Assembly (NCBI GenBank): GCA_000708835.1
Contig: DF237049.1
Span: 124,001-188,000, forward strand
DNA from: Klebsormidium nitens
Lineage: Eukaryota; Streptophyta; Klebsormidiophyceae; Klebsormidiales; Klebsormidiaceae
Reading direction: 5' to 3'
Length of the DNA stretch: 64,000 nt
Part shown: piece by piece, positions 47,601-64,000 of the stretch
Position numbering within the stretch: position 1 is the first letter of the stretch
Layout of the letters: every line of letters starts with the position of its first letter
Translations under genes and position numbers: made by a program
The notes under the pieces: model-generated
Told to the model about the DNA's origin: nothing
What the model saw: only the letters and a program-made list of their open reading frames with translations
Database searches by the model: none

Positions 47601-50360
47601 TGAGATGCCAAGAGACTGGTCAACAATCCTCCTACTACATCTTGGGCAGGTCGTGGACAAGAAAAGAGTGGCTATCAAGCATGACAGTGTTGGGTCTGAG
47701 TAGATTCAGGGCTAGGGCGTACCTGGACTCCGTATGCATTGTTGATAATATGCCCCACTCCGAGTTTCTGGCAAAGCTTCGCAACCTCCTCGACCCTGCA
47801 GGCGCCCTAACATTAGCTACCGCCTGAAAAGTTGTATGCTTCACCCAACCAGAGGTGTTTTGACAGCAGGATGGGAACCGAACGAACACTGCGTTCCACA
47901 CGACAGGACGGGCATCGAGCGGCTACTTCTAGGGGGGACTTCAAAGCTTTTTCAACATCACGAGTTGGTTGGGTCATCAAACCTGGTAGCTACAGTCTGA
48001 GGGTTCGCCCTTGAAGTGTTACTCAACCACAGTACTGCTTAGGCACTCACAAAAATCCCTCAACCTCGTCAGGCTGTAAGACCAGCTTTTGAAATGTGAG
48101 AAGCCATCCAAAGCCCCCGGTGATTTAAGCATGCGGACTTGAAGATGGAGCAAGGTGGAAAGGTCCTCCTCGGAGAACTCACCGGTCGGGGGCCCGAGTG
48201 GCAAAGCAGCTGGTGGTAGTGAGGACGCACACAATCTGGTCGCTGCCAAGCTCCGCACTCTTGGCCTGGATCGCCGCCACATCCGTTCGGAGTTGGTCAC
48301 CCTCTAGCCGGTTCGGGATGACCACCACTTCTAGCCCCGCGGCCAGGATGCACTTGAGGCACGACTTCTGGTCCATGCGCGGCCACAGCACGTACCTGGG
48401 GTGAGCAAATCCAAGATAGATCACAGCTTTCGATGGAATATCCATGAACAAGACTTGGGAAACAAGGCTCGTCTCTTGAAATATGCGCCCCAGGTATTCC
48501 CTTTGGATATCCAGCACCATGAATAGTGAATGCTTGAGGGGAAACTCTCTAAGGAGAGTGTGTCAAGTGCCTAGAAGCCAAAGTAAGAACTCGAGCTACT
48601 GACCGGCGCTCTCACAATTGACCAGATTCCATACTGTGGGCGAACCAAAACTTCCACTGGATTGGAGTCCTTCGAAAATGGTAAAACATTGTAGCCCCAA
48701 CAATCTCTTAGCCTTGAGACCCCCGGACAACAACCAATTGTGCTAACTTCCGACTAGCTACATAGCCAAGGAAATTGAGGAATTCAGGTAAAGTAAAGCT
48801 AACAGCTTGCTCTTAACCGCAATTCAAATTTGGCAAGCGAGGTGCATGCCTTTTATTCATATGATGATTGATAGGAAGCTTTTTCAGGCCTGCATCACTC
48901 ACCGAGCAGCTGGGGGCCTTCTCTTCTTGAGTGCCATCAGCGACAGCATGAGCGTCATCCCGGTTGCCAGTGGCAGCACTGACACTGCGCCAATGTCTTT
49001 CAACCCAGCGATCTCCAGGGAGTCCTTCACCAGGGCGTTACTCAGCTTGGCCAGGAGAGTGGACCCCGCCGCCTGTACAGTTGACACCGCTCATCATAAG
49101 CTGCCCAGTTTTTGCACTGTGCCCTTTCCAGTCATATTCCAGCTCTAAGATAACGGCAGAGCTTGAGCAGCCAAAAGCATGTTCTTAAAGGTTTTTAGAC
49201 GTATGAGTTTGACCTCTATCTCTTCTCGAGTCACAGCAATAGTTTTTAGTAGTCCACGCCCACTCAAAGTCTGGAGAGCTCGAAGCATATTAACTTCTGG
49301 CGGAACTTCTGCATTGCTGTGAACCAACAGATTCCCTACTTTTCAGCAAGATATCAGATTGAGGCGTCAGTGGAAAGTTTACCTTGGGCTGCTCATCCGT
49401 GATGCTTCCAGACCGCCCAATGCCATGTGCCATGCCGTAGTGCCTCTTCCACACCAGCGGACTTGCACACTTGGCCTCCCGCTCGCCCATGCCCACGTTG
49501 TCCAGGAAGTTGTTGCTGTCCATCATTGAGAGGTCCTGCAAGCCGGTTGATTGTCAAAAGCACCGCATGCTCTTCGGTCTAGCTGCCCCTTATGTCAGCT
49601 CTCGTGTATCTCGAAATCCAATGATCGAATTGCTGAAGAGAGAAGCATCCTGGAGTACCATGATTGAACTTTGCCAATCTCATGACTTGAGAAAAGTCCC
49701 AAATCGTACCTCTTTAAGGGGACACCGTTAAAAGTCGCTTCTCCAAACTCAGATTCAGTATTGAAGTAAGCATAGGCGCTTTATAAACAGGACGCCAATC
49801 AATATAAAGGGGTGAGAATGACGACCTCTCGGCCACACCTCTTTCGTAAGGAATCCAAGTCTTCAACAGTAGAGATTGCCGTGGAACGGATGTATTCGTG
49901 AATGGTCGCACGTTTAATCCAAGCAATTCGACTTTTGTCTGAGATAAGTTCAACACGGCTTGCTTGTGCGAGGGCAATAGTACAAACAGCCGCAGTCATT
50001 GTTCCAGCCGAAGCCAATTCAGGTTGCCTACCTGGAGAAACCACTCAATGGACGCATCATCCCAGCCCGTGTCAGGCAGACGTTTATTTGATAGCAGCGA
50101 CTTGACCTGCAAGATTTGGGTACAATATCTGAGCAAAACCGTGATGGCGATCCTTGCTGACTGTGAAAACACCCAACAACAACTCGTATGTCCCAATTAT
50201 CATCCGGCAAAACATGAGAATCTTCACAAAGTACAGCAAAGACTGCACAGCTTCGGGATGCTCTCACCAGGTTGTGTCGTTGTTTCAAAGCTTGCTGCCC
50301 TTGCAGCACGTACGATTTTGAGAGTAAGCTCTCAGCTAGTTGCAGGTTTGCACCGTCCAT
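44603..50360 (-). CDS. SEPSECS: O-phosphoseryl-tRNA(Sec) selenium transferase
   Basis: Minus-strand exons: 50360-50268, 50106-50032, 49535-49383, 49072-48903, 48395-48183, 47795-47723, 47531-47439, 47232-47097, 46586-46506, 46032-45399, 45204-45115, 44774-44603. This PLP enzyme converts phosphoseryl-tRNA(Sec) to selenocysteinyl-tRNA(Sec) using selenophosphate. Family blocks run end to end: [91 protein letters not shown], the PLP-lysine block STDKNFLVP then [73 protein letters not shown]. As spliced above it has 660 residues (human 501). Exon 10 contains a stop-free 480-nt stretch (45431-45910) with in-phase GT and AG ends; removing it gives 500 residues, so it is probably an intron. Exon 8 may end at a GC donor (ACAG|GCGGGA). 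Confidence 0.95.
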
Positions 50361-51142
50361 CGATACAACGATAATTCTCAAAAGTGGTCATCCATTCACG
50401 CAAGACCGTACTGTTTTCTTTGTGCTACTAGGTAGTGTATTGTTAAATCAAGCTTCAAAAATGTGCCCTGTTACAACAGAGAGCAGAGCATCAGGGCCTG
50501 CGCAGTGCCCGCCATCTCAGGAGCTTGCCAATGCAGGTGCTTTCTTGCGCCACATTGTCTATCCGAATCGCCGTTGGACGCCAATTCAGGTGGTTGCAAG
50601 CAAGCCGGCCATTGCAGCAAGCCTGGGTGAGGGGCCGAGGCCCACCTGGGCGCCACCATAATGCAGGGCACTAGATGAACAAGTGACTGCCGTCGATATG
50701 CCCCAGAACGATCGTGGGCGTCCATTAGAAGATTCTCAGCGAACAAGTCGGGTCTTCCCATGCCGTCGGTTTAAGACTTGCGTACATGTCATCAAATTTG
50801 TCGGTCAGGACCGCCCGATTGCCGGCCACGCTGGGCCACAAGCAGCTGAGAGCCGCGAGAGCCGTCCAATCACAATCACTGCTCATCGCAGCCACAGTGG
50901 GAAGGTTGGTGGGTGGATAAAGCTGGGGAAAGGCCCTGTTTTGGCAGCCGCAGACTGGTGGCAGACTTGGGTGTATGCATACGGTATGCAACTGCGAGGA
51001 GACGCCTGTGTACTTTTGGGCCTCGACTCTGGCAGTCTGGACTCTGTTCAATGTTGTCTTCCTGATTCTGGCAGGCTGTCTCTTTCTTTGCCAACGAAAG
51101 AAGCTCTGACGTTTGAAGGATCACGCATTTGAGGGAGGAGCC
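50361..51142. promoter_or_regulatory. divergent promoter region, SEPSECS (-) / GapA (+)
   Basis: 782 bp separate the two start codons, so both promoters and 5' leaders must be here. No TATA box or light-response element can be asserted. Open frames in it are short and unrecognisable. Confidence 0.45.
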
Positions 51143-55792
<4,650 letters not shown>

Positions 55793-57356
55793 GCATGATC
55801 AAATTGCACAAACTGCCCAGGCACCTTAGTCCTCTAGAGCACAGGTAAATGTTGTATTACTGGGATGGTCCTAACAGGAATGCGCGTTGGTAGGGTATGT
55901 TTGTGGAGCGGAGACTTTCTAGAACGTGAACGCAACTGATGAGCTGCCTGCCGTGCTTCTTGTTGCTTCACGGCTTGTTACGGCCCTATATTTTTGATCG
56001 GCAAGCACATCCATGGAGCAAATCCTGAACGGAGCTTACACTTTGCCACCTTCTTATCGCCCATCTGATATGCAATCTGACCAAGTATGCTTTCCCTTCA
56101 ATGTCTCTAAGATGCCGCTTTTTAAGTGGAGTTTTGTACGCATCCTTGCTCCGGCCAGCCACACTGGCAGACGTTCAGGAAATCTTTGTGATTACGGCCA
56201 CAGGATGGCAGTTCGATGTAGGTATATCAAACGGGTGTAGGAAGCACTCCTCACAGCTACGATCATTTGGTTACTTTTCATGAAACAAAATGTACTGTCC
56301 TCCGGCATGAGAGTACTTGGACGTGACTCAGTTGTAACCATGAAGCAAGTTGCCTTGTGTTGCGAGTGAATAAACAGTAGACGACGGCCCTGCGCAGTGA
56401 CCTCACACCATCTTGAAAAGGGGCTATATGGGCTCCTTGGTACACCGAATCTAAGTGCAACGTACACCATGTGCAAAGTGCAGCGACCTAAAGCCGCATT
56501 TGGCCATGAAGCGGCGAGAATGTATGTGACATTTACGCTTCGATGCAGGCTTGCAGCATCTTGAATATCCCGAGGGTTATGAATCCGACTGACTTCGGAG
56601 TCATTTGGGACATTTGCCAATTTGCATTAGCTGCAGCGAGCTCCCTTTGGCATTTTCTTTTGCACGATCGAAAAGGCCGTTTCCTTCCGGCCAGACGCAG
56701 CAATGTGAGGCCCTTGAATTAAGGCACTTGTCTTGTGTGTGCATATTACTTCGCGCCTGGATGCAGCACCGCGGCCTGCTTACGCATGGAGACCTGCATA
56801 TTGCGTACGTTGCATGACAGGGGAATCTTTGAAGCTAGGCCGACCATCTCCGGCCAGCTACGTGACTGCATTAAAAGCTGAAGTGTAAAGCAGGCATGCA
56901 TGCATGTACACAAATTCTAGTTCCTCGTGATACGTCCGGCCTCGTGTGCTGATGCAGCCACATCCAACATGCGAATGTGTTGACACCATCGAATAATATA
57001 CTCGAGACTGGTTGCCTATAGCTGCATGCCAACAACATTCGTCACAAGATACTCCGCAATGGACTTGCCAGGTACGTGATAGAAGAAGATGATAATCGAG
57101 CATCTTTAGAGTGGATGATCACACGACCAATGAACGAGAGATGTATCCGGCCATGTGCATACCAACTGGCTGAGTGTCTAATACCTCGCATGCTTTCCAA
57201 ATTTCTGCCGAAAATTCACGCCGCTCGCATTTTCGATCTCAAACGATTGACGTCCAACAATGGGGCCCAGATCATGATTCTAGCATAAAAAGAAGGCAAT
57301 CACCCGGGACAGACTTGAGAGACGCCATGACTTTGTCCACGAGCTGGGCTTGCTGC
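55793..57356. other. intergenic region between convergent genes
   Basis: Between the GapA stop (+) and the CAP-domain gene stop (-). I see no gene; ORFs here are short and lack recognisable motifs. Confidence 0.5.
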
Positions 57357-59899
57357 TCAGGGGCTGAGCGTTGCGGCCCAGAAGATGGTTGGGTCGGCCT
57401 GGTTGTTGGCCACTCCCACGCGCGTGAACACCGGGCTGGCAATGCCCGTTGTGTTCCACCCGGGGTCCAGCCTCTCCCACCGCCGCGCCAGCACCTGCAC
57501 GCTCGCAGAACGGAGTATGCTCGATATGGATCAACACCGGCTCTACGAGCTTTTGCGGGGCACCGAGCTCTGCCGATTTGTGAAGTGTCAGACTTGCCTG
57601 CTCAGACAACTCAAATGAAATCATGCAGTCGCGGAGTCGACATCCAATACGCCAAGCAATCTTCGTCTTGCAAGACGCTTTCAACCTTGCCCCGCAAAGT
57701 GCACCTGACAGCAACATGCAACACCTGGTGCGACCTGCATCGCTTCGTGCAATGGTCTTCCGAGTACGTTGCACATCCTGCCCTCTTCCAGCCCACGAGC
57801 GCTTCCTGGCTGACCCGATTCTCAAAGCCGCTCACCCCGGCCGACGCGGAGTTGCACGACGTGAGCTGCGACGTCTCCGCAGTGTCAATGGGCCCCAGCG
57901 TGCACTGGCCCGCCGCGGTCTGGCACACCAGGATGCGCGCCGCCACCGTCGTGTTGGCCAGCCCCAGCGTGTCGCTCACCGGCGCACACGCCTGCTCTGC
58001 ACACAGGCCAAAACAGCGATTCAGCCGCTCGAAGCTTGGCAGGCGCGGGCGTACTGATCCCTAAAGCTTGCAAGGCCCGTGGAGTCGCTTCAGGCAAGCT
58101 TTCACAAACAATCAGTTCTTCCTTCTCTGTTAAAACAGCGCCTGATGCGTGGGACCGTCGTCTGCTAGAGGAAGAAAGGAGCACAGAGACGGATTGCTCT
58201 TCACAGACCCAGTGCTGAATGGTTTTGCGATCCAAAGGCATTTGAGGAACAGCCAAAGTGTTTTGCCTCGTCATCCTGCAGCACCTTGAGAACACGAGCT
58301 AAGAAAGTCATCTCAGCTCGAAGGAAGAACGAGGAGTCTCAAAGTTTCGAAGGCTCATTGAAGGCATGGAAACTGTGGAGACAGCTACGAGCGAGTCAGT
58401 TTCTCGATCCGTGCAGACTGGATGGCGCCGCTGCGGCGCCCGCTGAAAAGGACGTTCTTCTTCCAATTATTCCAAGCCACGCATCCTCACTTGGAAGTGG
58501 CCAAGGTGGTGTTGCAGGGGCTCACCGAGGCCGGTGTCGCGCGCGGTGCTCTGCGCGGCGCACATGAGGACGGGGTCCGGCACGAGCAGCGGCCGCCCGT
58601 AGATGGACCGCACCGCGTTCATCGCGTTCACCACCTGCGCCTCAAACTTGGACAGCACAACCGGAGGGCACCCCTCCGGGAGAGACGCCGCTGCAGCCAG
58701 GGAGACAAGTCGACTGTTGATGGCCCAGGCAGAGAAAAAAAAAGAGAGGCAGAAATAAACAAAGAGGCTGATCTGCGGAACCACTGGGGTCGGGAATGAA
58801 TCAGGCACACGAATGTTGGAAGAATTACTTTACGATTCACGGCCATCAGGTAGCTTCGCACAGTCCGAGGTAGTGCAGTTTTCGTCTGTGGACGGCACGT
58901 GGCCTTCTTTTGCCAGCCTTTGCATGACAGACTGCAGGTATCCTGGAAGAAGCGCAATTCTGGAAAAGCTTCTCCCAGATGGTGCGCCAACAGAGCTCAA
59001 AGTAAGACTAGTAACACTGCCTTTAGTATGGATTTGAAGTACGGCCCCTTGTGTAAGCACCGGCTGAACTCAATCTGGAGTCTCGAACCCGCATAGTCGA
59101 GCTACACTCAAGTTCCCTTTTCAACCGTTCTTATTTGCTGCTCCGGATCCTAAAACAGTCTAAAGCAATCTCAGGGTTAGGCGAGATTCAGGGACAAACC
59201 ACAGTCAATTGAGTCATTCAAAACGAAAAAGTATAGCGGTGTGCATTGAACGCAGTCCACCCTTCATCCGGCTCATCGTGACAGGAATATTGTGAGCACG
59301 CACGGCCCGCTCCTACCACAGTCCCGCGGGGCGGTACCTACCTGGGGTCGGCGCGGGCAGCGGGGCCGCCGCGGGGGCACTTTTGGCGGTGGCCTGGAGC
59401 AGCGCCCGAGCATGCACGCCTGCAGCAGAAAGCAGAGACGATGAAAGAGAAGCAGCGGAGTCTCGCTCCAGAAGCTCGAGATTGTAAACATCCCGATGAG
59501 CAGATCCTTTGCAAGCCCAAACACCGGCTTGTGAAGAGGGCCACACGACGGCAGCCTCCGCAAACCAAACCGGGGGCCCTTGCTAGAAAAAGTTCCCTCA
59601 ACTGCTACGTACCACGCCTTCCAGAACCCGGAGTTCGTGCTTCGCAAGGCAGTAATACGACGTCTCTGCCTGCCAGGCCGGCTCCTCGACCCTCCTCCAA
59701 ACTGCATTGAGGTCGCTCTCAGCCTATTTCCAGTTTGGGGAATCTGCAGAATGATTGATAGCCCCCGCAGCTTTTATTCATAGAAGACCAAACCGCTGGA
59801 TGGTGGGCCGGCTACGTGTCGCTCACCGGGCCCTAGGTCGCTTGCCCGCCCTAGCAGTGCCAGGACCAGCAGGGCCACTCCGGCAGGGGAACGCTTCAT
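57357..59899 (-). CDS. secreted CAP/SCP-domain protein
   Basis: Minus-strand exons: 59899-59827, 59419-59342, 58690-58526, 57996-57836, 57494-57357; 204 residues, phases continuous. ATG 59899 starts a signal peptide (MKRSPAGVALLVLALLGRAS). A short Ala/Pro linker (KSAPAAAPLPAPTP) follows. The mature domain has FEAQVVNAMNAVRSIYGRPL, LLVPDPVLMCAAQSTARDTG, and near the end RRWERLDPGWNTTGIASPVF then TRVGVANNQ, the order seen in CAP (SCP/PR-1-like) domains: N-x-x-R...G-x-P-L, D-x-x-L...A-Q, and the closing S-P-x-F-T-R-V-G-V strand. Five or more cysteines (EGCPP, LMCAAQ, QACAP, LVCQTA, QCTLG, SCNS) could form disulfides. The canonical HNxxR histidine is replaced (NAMNAVR), as in many plant and bacterial-type members. 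The exact extracellular function is unknown. Confidence 0.7.
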
Positions 59900-62800
59900 G
59901 GCGGTTTCTCGCGCTCTGCGGTCTGTCGCCTTGCCCTTCCGCATGCAGGCGCTTCTCTTACTGTGCCTGCTTTTATGTCCTGGTTCGAGCCGCTGCTGCA
60001 ACCTGCAATTCAACCTGGCTTTGACGCGCGACAAGCACGCCCATCTGCTGCCCGAGAGGCCACCTCTCGAGCTGCTGCTGGTGCGGGGCAGCACGCTCAA
60101 GTGCCTGGGGTCAGTCAGACTGGCGTCCGTTTGCGAGCGCATCTCTCGGAGCAGACCGTGGCAGTTTGAAGTTCGACGACCGCAACAGGACCGGTGTTGT
60201 CCATTGCAGCCCCGCTGACATTCGAGGACCCAACGTCAACTTCATGTGCCAGTGCATGCCGGTCAACTTTTGAAGAAACTGCCAAAGATCGCGGAGACTC
60301 TGCTCGAGCTGGGCCCTGCTTCAGACAAACCATCAATGAGTAACAATATCAAATCAGATCGCGCATCATCAACTGTTGGTCCGTTGCCGCTGATTGGGCA
60401 CTTTCCCTGCTGCGCAATGTCACCGGTGCGTGCCGTGGGGCGAAAGCGAACCTTGCGTACACACAGGGAGACGCGAGGTATTATAGACGCTCTTGACCCA
60501 GTTCTCCTAGGGCTTGGGGCGGAAGCAGAAGCCAAAGCCAAAGCTCTCGGATCCTACTGTAAAGCGGACCAACATCGCATGTTCGTTCAGTCAAATTGGA
60601 TGTGCGTACCCTGATCGAGGAGTCTGATTTGAGACTCTGGCAGTAACGGCCAGCTGGCCAAGTCTGCAAGGGTAAGGCTTCGAATTCTGCTTGTAAATCT
60701 TCCGTGGTCATAGAAAGAAGTTGTGGACAGTCCGACCGTGACGAAAAAGTTAGCCTGGTGTCCGCTGCTTATCTTGATGAGCACCTGCAAACACCTACCG
60801 TAAGAAAACTCGGTTGTCACCGGAATCTCGGAGACTGATGAACGCATCTTTGAGACCAGTTGTGCTGATGAGCTTCGATCCAAATCGGGACTCGCTCTTG
60901 CAGGTTAGCCAGCATTACAGCAGACTCGTCAAGCAGCAGTCAAGCATGCCAGAAGAATATCAGAGAGATAGAATACTCTTTGCAGCCTCTGACCCTTCTG
61001 AAGACGCAGATTGATCTCGCCAGACAGACGGACGTGATCAACGTCCAATTCTGGTCTGTAAGGTTAGGTCTCGAGTCTGAATCTTTGCAACGGTTGTTCA
61101 AGAGTTTGAATACGAGGACAGATTGATCAGGCCCGGTGTGCCGCGTCCGGCAGGAGCATGTGAGACTACCGTATTTGCTAGATTGAGAGACAGCCGCAAT
61201 ATTTGGCTTCCACGTCTTATGAATGATATTCCAGAAACACGCAATTCCGAGTGAACTGCTCAGCCCTCTTTTTCTTCACTGGCATATAACGACTCCAATG
61301 GAATCGAAAGATCCTGAAGAATGGAGATTAACGCACAGTCAAGCATACCAAGCTGACATGCTTTCACCTGTGGCACCAAGTATATGTGCCATTCTCTTTG
61401 ACGTACTTGGATGTACTTGAAATTGCTCATGTTCAGGCAAATGCACATTTGTTCAGCACATCCAGAAGCTCTCCAATCTTTGCTTCGACACTCGATGAAA
61501 AAGCATGTTTCCTTGCAACCTGCCGTGTTATGCAAAGCTTCTTGTGAGTCAGCTTCCCTGAGCCCTTTAACCCGAAGCCTTGGTCAATGTTTTGTTCAGA
61601 ATCTCAATTCTGACAATGATTAGACCTCAGACTGGTACTATACCAGGCGGTGGCCCAACTTGACGTGCAATGTATTGCAGACTTGAACCTCTGAGATTTT
61701 TTCTGCTCATGCCACTGTCAAATGCTGCAAATTGTTTGTTCAGCAAGAGTTAGGCTTGTCAACAAAAGTCGATAACACTTCGAATTCCTGAAACGCTCAA
61801 ACGCTGAGAAGCTCAAGAAGGCTGGCAAACGGAATTGGATCATTTGAGGCTCAGTCAAGCATACGAGAGGAAATGCTAGACAAAGTGTATCATCCTTCAA
61901 GGATGAAAACGCTCAAGAAGTATGAATGAAGTTGAGAAAACCACTCCGACTACTAACGTACCAGGTGCGTATCAGCTCTGCTACAAATTGGATTTTGTTC
62001 AGAAGTTTGATTAAGCCTTGCAGCCAAGCAACGAGAGCGTGCTCAGCAAAGACTGAGCTTCTCTAAATAGACTGACCAACTTTTGAAAGCTCAAAGCAGG
62101 GCTGGAAACGCTCAGTCAAGCATACCAAGAGGAAATGCTCGACACAGCGTATCATCCCTTGAAGGAACGAAAACGCTCATGAAGTGTATGCACATTTATG
62201 CAAAACACTCCGAACAGCGTACCAACTCTGCTTTGGTGATCAAGAATCTCTTGCAACTTGAGGTAAATGATTGCGCAGAGTTGTACTTTCGAAACCGAAC
62301 CTCTTGTTGAGCCGATTTTCAAATAAACTTCTTAAGTGCAAGCTCAGTGCAAGGTCGCTTGCGCTTGCGCAAGCTAGTATTTTACAACAATGAGCTCTAT
62401 TCAGAAACTGGGCAGCACATTGAAAAGGCTCAAAGAAGGGTTGGAAACGCTCAGTCAAGCATACCGAGAGGAAATGCTCGACACAACGTATCATCCTTTA
62501 AGGATGAAAACGCTCTTGAAGTGTATGCAATCTTGTGCAAAACACTCCGGTTAACAGCGTACCAACCCTCCGGCTTTGAGAGCTCAGTTGATCACGACAA
62601 TTTTGAATCCTTGTTGAACGCCCAGACGCCGCCTCATCAGCTTCTAAGCTTACCAAAGTAGGTAGTAAAGAGCCTCTTGGTTCCTGAGCACGTTTGTTCA
62701 AAGGCAATCGTGAGCAGAGAGCAGCACTAGTGCTTGCGTTCAGCATGCGGCCGGTACGTACCTGCTTGGGAATAGTAACGTTACCTGCGTGTGCTTGGGC

Positions 62801-63444
62801 ACTCCCCCATGTTTTTACGGCGATAGTGCAATCCGGTACTTCCGTTTGCCCTCCTCGATCATCCAGGCCGTCCAGGATCCACATGGGCAAGAATGTGCAG
62901 AAACGGGCACATTGCATCTTCATGCACGCCGACGATACCCAGGCAGCAAACTGGGCCCCGCACAGACTGAACAGTCCGCGGTTAACTCAGTAACTGCTGG
63001 CCAAGCTTGGCGATAGACTAGAAGAAACTGGGTTAGGCATAGATAACCACTGTTAAGCTTACAGAACCAGGGCGGTGAGGGACGCGCTAGCCTTAGGTAC
63101 ACAGTATGGGACGGCGCCAAGCCTGGCCAGTGCCATGCAACGGCAACTAACCAGCTTCAAAATGTTAGCTATGTCGATACAGCGCATTTTGGGGCAAGGC
63201 TTCCCGGTATGACCTTGTGGATAAATCAATCAATGGCGCCCCGAAATCATGAGCGGGGCTAGCACGGCTTGAAAACGTTTGGAAAGGAGCATTGTGTCAG
63301 CATTGTGTTAAGATTGGAGGTCTTGATCTTGTATGTGAAGCAAGCTGCTCCACAGTAAGTATGCAAGGGCTGAGGGGCCGATGATATGAGTGGAGCCTCT
63401 GGACGGGGCCAGACTTTTCGACCCGCGCGCACTGGACTAAAGAG
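59900..63444. other. long intergenic region with a diverged repeat family
   Basis: About 3.5 kb upstream of the CAP-domain gene (-) and of the gene at 63445 (+). 59900-60220 is GC-rich and may be the CAP gene's 5' leader. From 61.3 to 62.6 kb a diverged repeat recurs, listed separately. No protein gene is supported; open frames lack known motifs. Confidence 0.5.
61325..62545 (+). repeat. diverged direct repeats, four copies of a shared core
   Basis: The core CAGTCAAGCATA starts at 61336, 61852, 62113 and 62452 (spacings 516, 261, 339). The last three copies continue with GAGAGGAAATGCT or AGAGGAAATGCTC, then GTATCATCC, AAGGA, GAAAACGCTC and a tail ending near AAAACACTCCG or AAACCACTCCG, about 100 bp of homology each. 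Copies are direct and diverged by substitutions and small indels. They are not a CRISPR array: units are long and irregularly spaced. Confidence 0.75.
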
Positions 63445-63717
63445 ATGGACGAAAGTCCACTGAAGAGCATAAAGACTGCTGTCGCAGTTGTTGAAGACTA
63501 TGTACGCGAGGCTGTTAGCAGGAAAGGACGCTGGCGGCTAAGTTCTCTTGACACACACCTGGAGCAGCACGGGCTGCATGCATTTACAGGGGGGTTTGCC
63601 AAACAGTTTGCGAAGAGAACCCTCGAGAAGGTTCTGCAGCAGAATCCACCAGCACCAGAAGAGGAAGTTCTAGTAGTACAGCGACTACTTTTTGAGATGG
63701 AGGATGAGAAAGATCAT
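63445..63717 (+). CDS. first exon of an unidentified gene, 3'-partial
   Basis: ATG 63445 opens 91 codons ending at a clean donor (GATCAT|GTAAGC, phase 0). The product is hydrophilic and helical: MDESPLKSIKTAVAVVEDYV, REAVSRKGRWRLSSLDTHLE, then FAKRTLEKVLQQNPPAPEEE. No signal peptide or known motif is seen. The remainder of the gene lies beyond the window; 63718-64000 looks like intron. The read-through frame to 63822 after the donor loses this character. Confidence 0.5.
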
Positions 63718-64000
63718 GTAAGCATGAAGACCAAGGCAGGCAATAATCTGGATAGACTTGCATTGATCATATCTTCTTTTCTGCGGTTCTGGTCCAAACA
63801 CCTGCAATACTGGTCATCCTGAACATGGAAAGACTCGGTTAAGATTTCTCTACTTTAGCATTGAGCTGTTGTGTGTTCCATGTGGATCCAAAACTCACTC
63901 TCGTAGTTGGTGAAAGCTCTCTGTACCCACTCTTTTCTGCATTGCCTAACCAAGGTGCAGGCGTGCAGATCGATAGTTTGCTGACATTGCACAATCCATG

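Noticed and set aside
61325-62545. CRISPR-like repeat array
   Set aside because: Copies are about 100 bp, diverged and irregularly spaced, and the genome is eukaryotic.

Overview
The window is nuclear DNA of an intron-rich green eukaryote. Nearly every recognisable protein is split into short exons with GT-AG (rarely GC-AG) boundaries. The gene set combines a plastid GapA, an FTSHI3-type inactive plastid FtsH, a COBRA-family cell-wall protein with GPI signal, two CASP-like membrane proteins and a plant-type PEX22 with SEPSECS, the last enzyme of selenocysteine-tRNA synthesis, which land plants have lost. That mixture, the moderate to high exon GC and the short intergenic distances suggest a streptophyte (charophyte) green alga such as Klebsormidium. 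The organism is an inference, not read directly.

Layout. 1-4514 (+): 3' part of FTSHI3. 4712-5919 (+): two exon-like pieces resembling the end of a 3'-5' exonuclease domain. 8673-~6230 (-): PEX22. 10514-15927 (+): a 1,040-residue protein with a long disordered N-terminal half followed by TPR and J domains. 18458-22699 (+): COBRA-like protein. 30068-24653 (-): DNA primase large subunit in 15 exons. 31784-33352 and onward (+): a conserved-looking protein of unknown function that runs into an assembly gap (33608-33855). 37239-34644 (-) and 38524-40340 (+): head-to-head pair of CASP-like genes. 43423-41555 (-): WRN-type DEDDy exonuclease. 50360-44603 (-): SEPSECS. 51143-55792 (+): plastid GAPDH subunit A, divergent from SEPSECS. 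59899-57357 (-): secreted CAP/SCP-domain protein. 63445 onward (+): first exon of an unidentified gene cut by the window end.

The genes form no functional cluster. They are ordinary neighbours covering plastid protein quality control and carbon fixation, peroxisome import, DNA replication and repair, cell-wall and plasma-membrane domains, and translation. Intergenic stretches hold the more unusual DNA: GTAC-rich and telomere-like tracts on both sides of the TPR/J gene, a 228-bp element bounded by perfect 16-bp inverted repeats, and a diverged repeat family at 61.3-62.6 kb. Splice oddities recur: two GC-AG introns forced by reading frame (a third possible), and two stop-free introns of length 3n that could be retained in frame.

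Exon coordinates were derived by hand from splice consensus, phase continuity and remembered family alignments. No computation or search was run.
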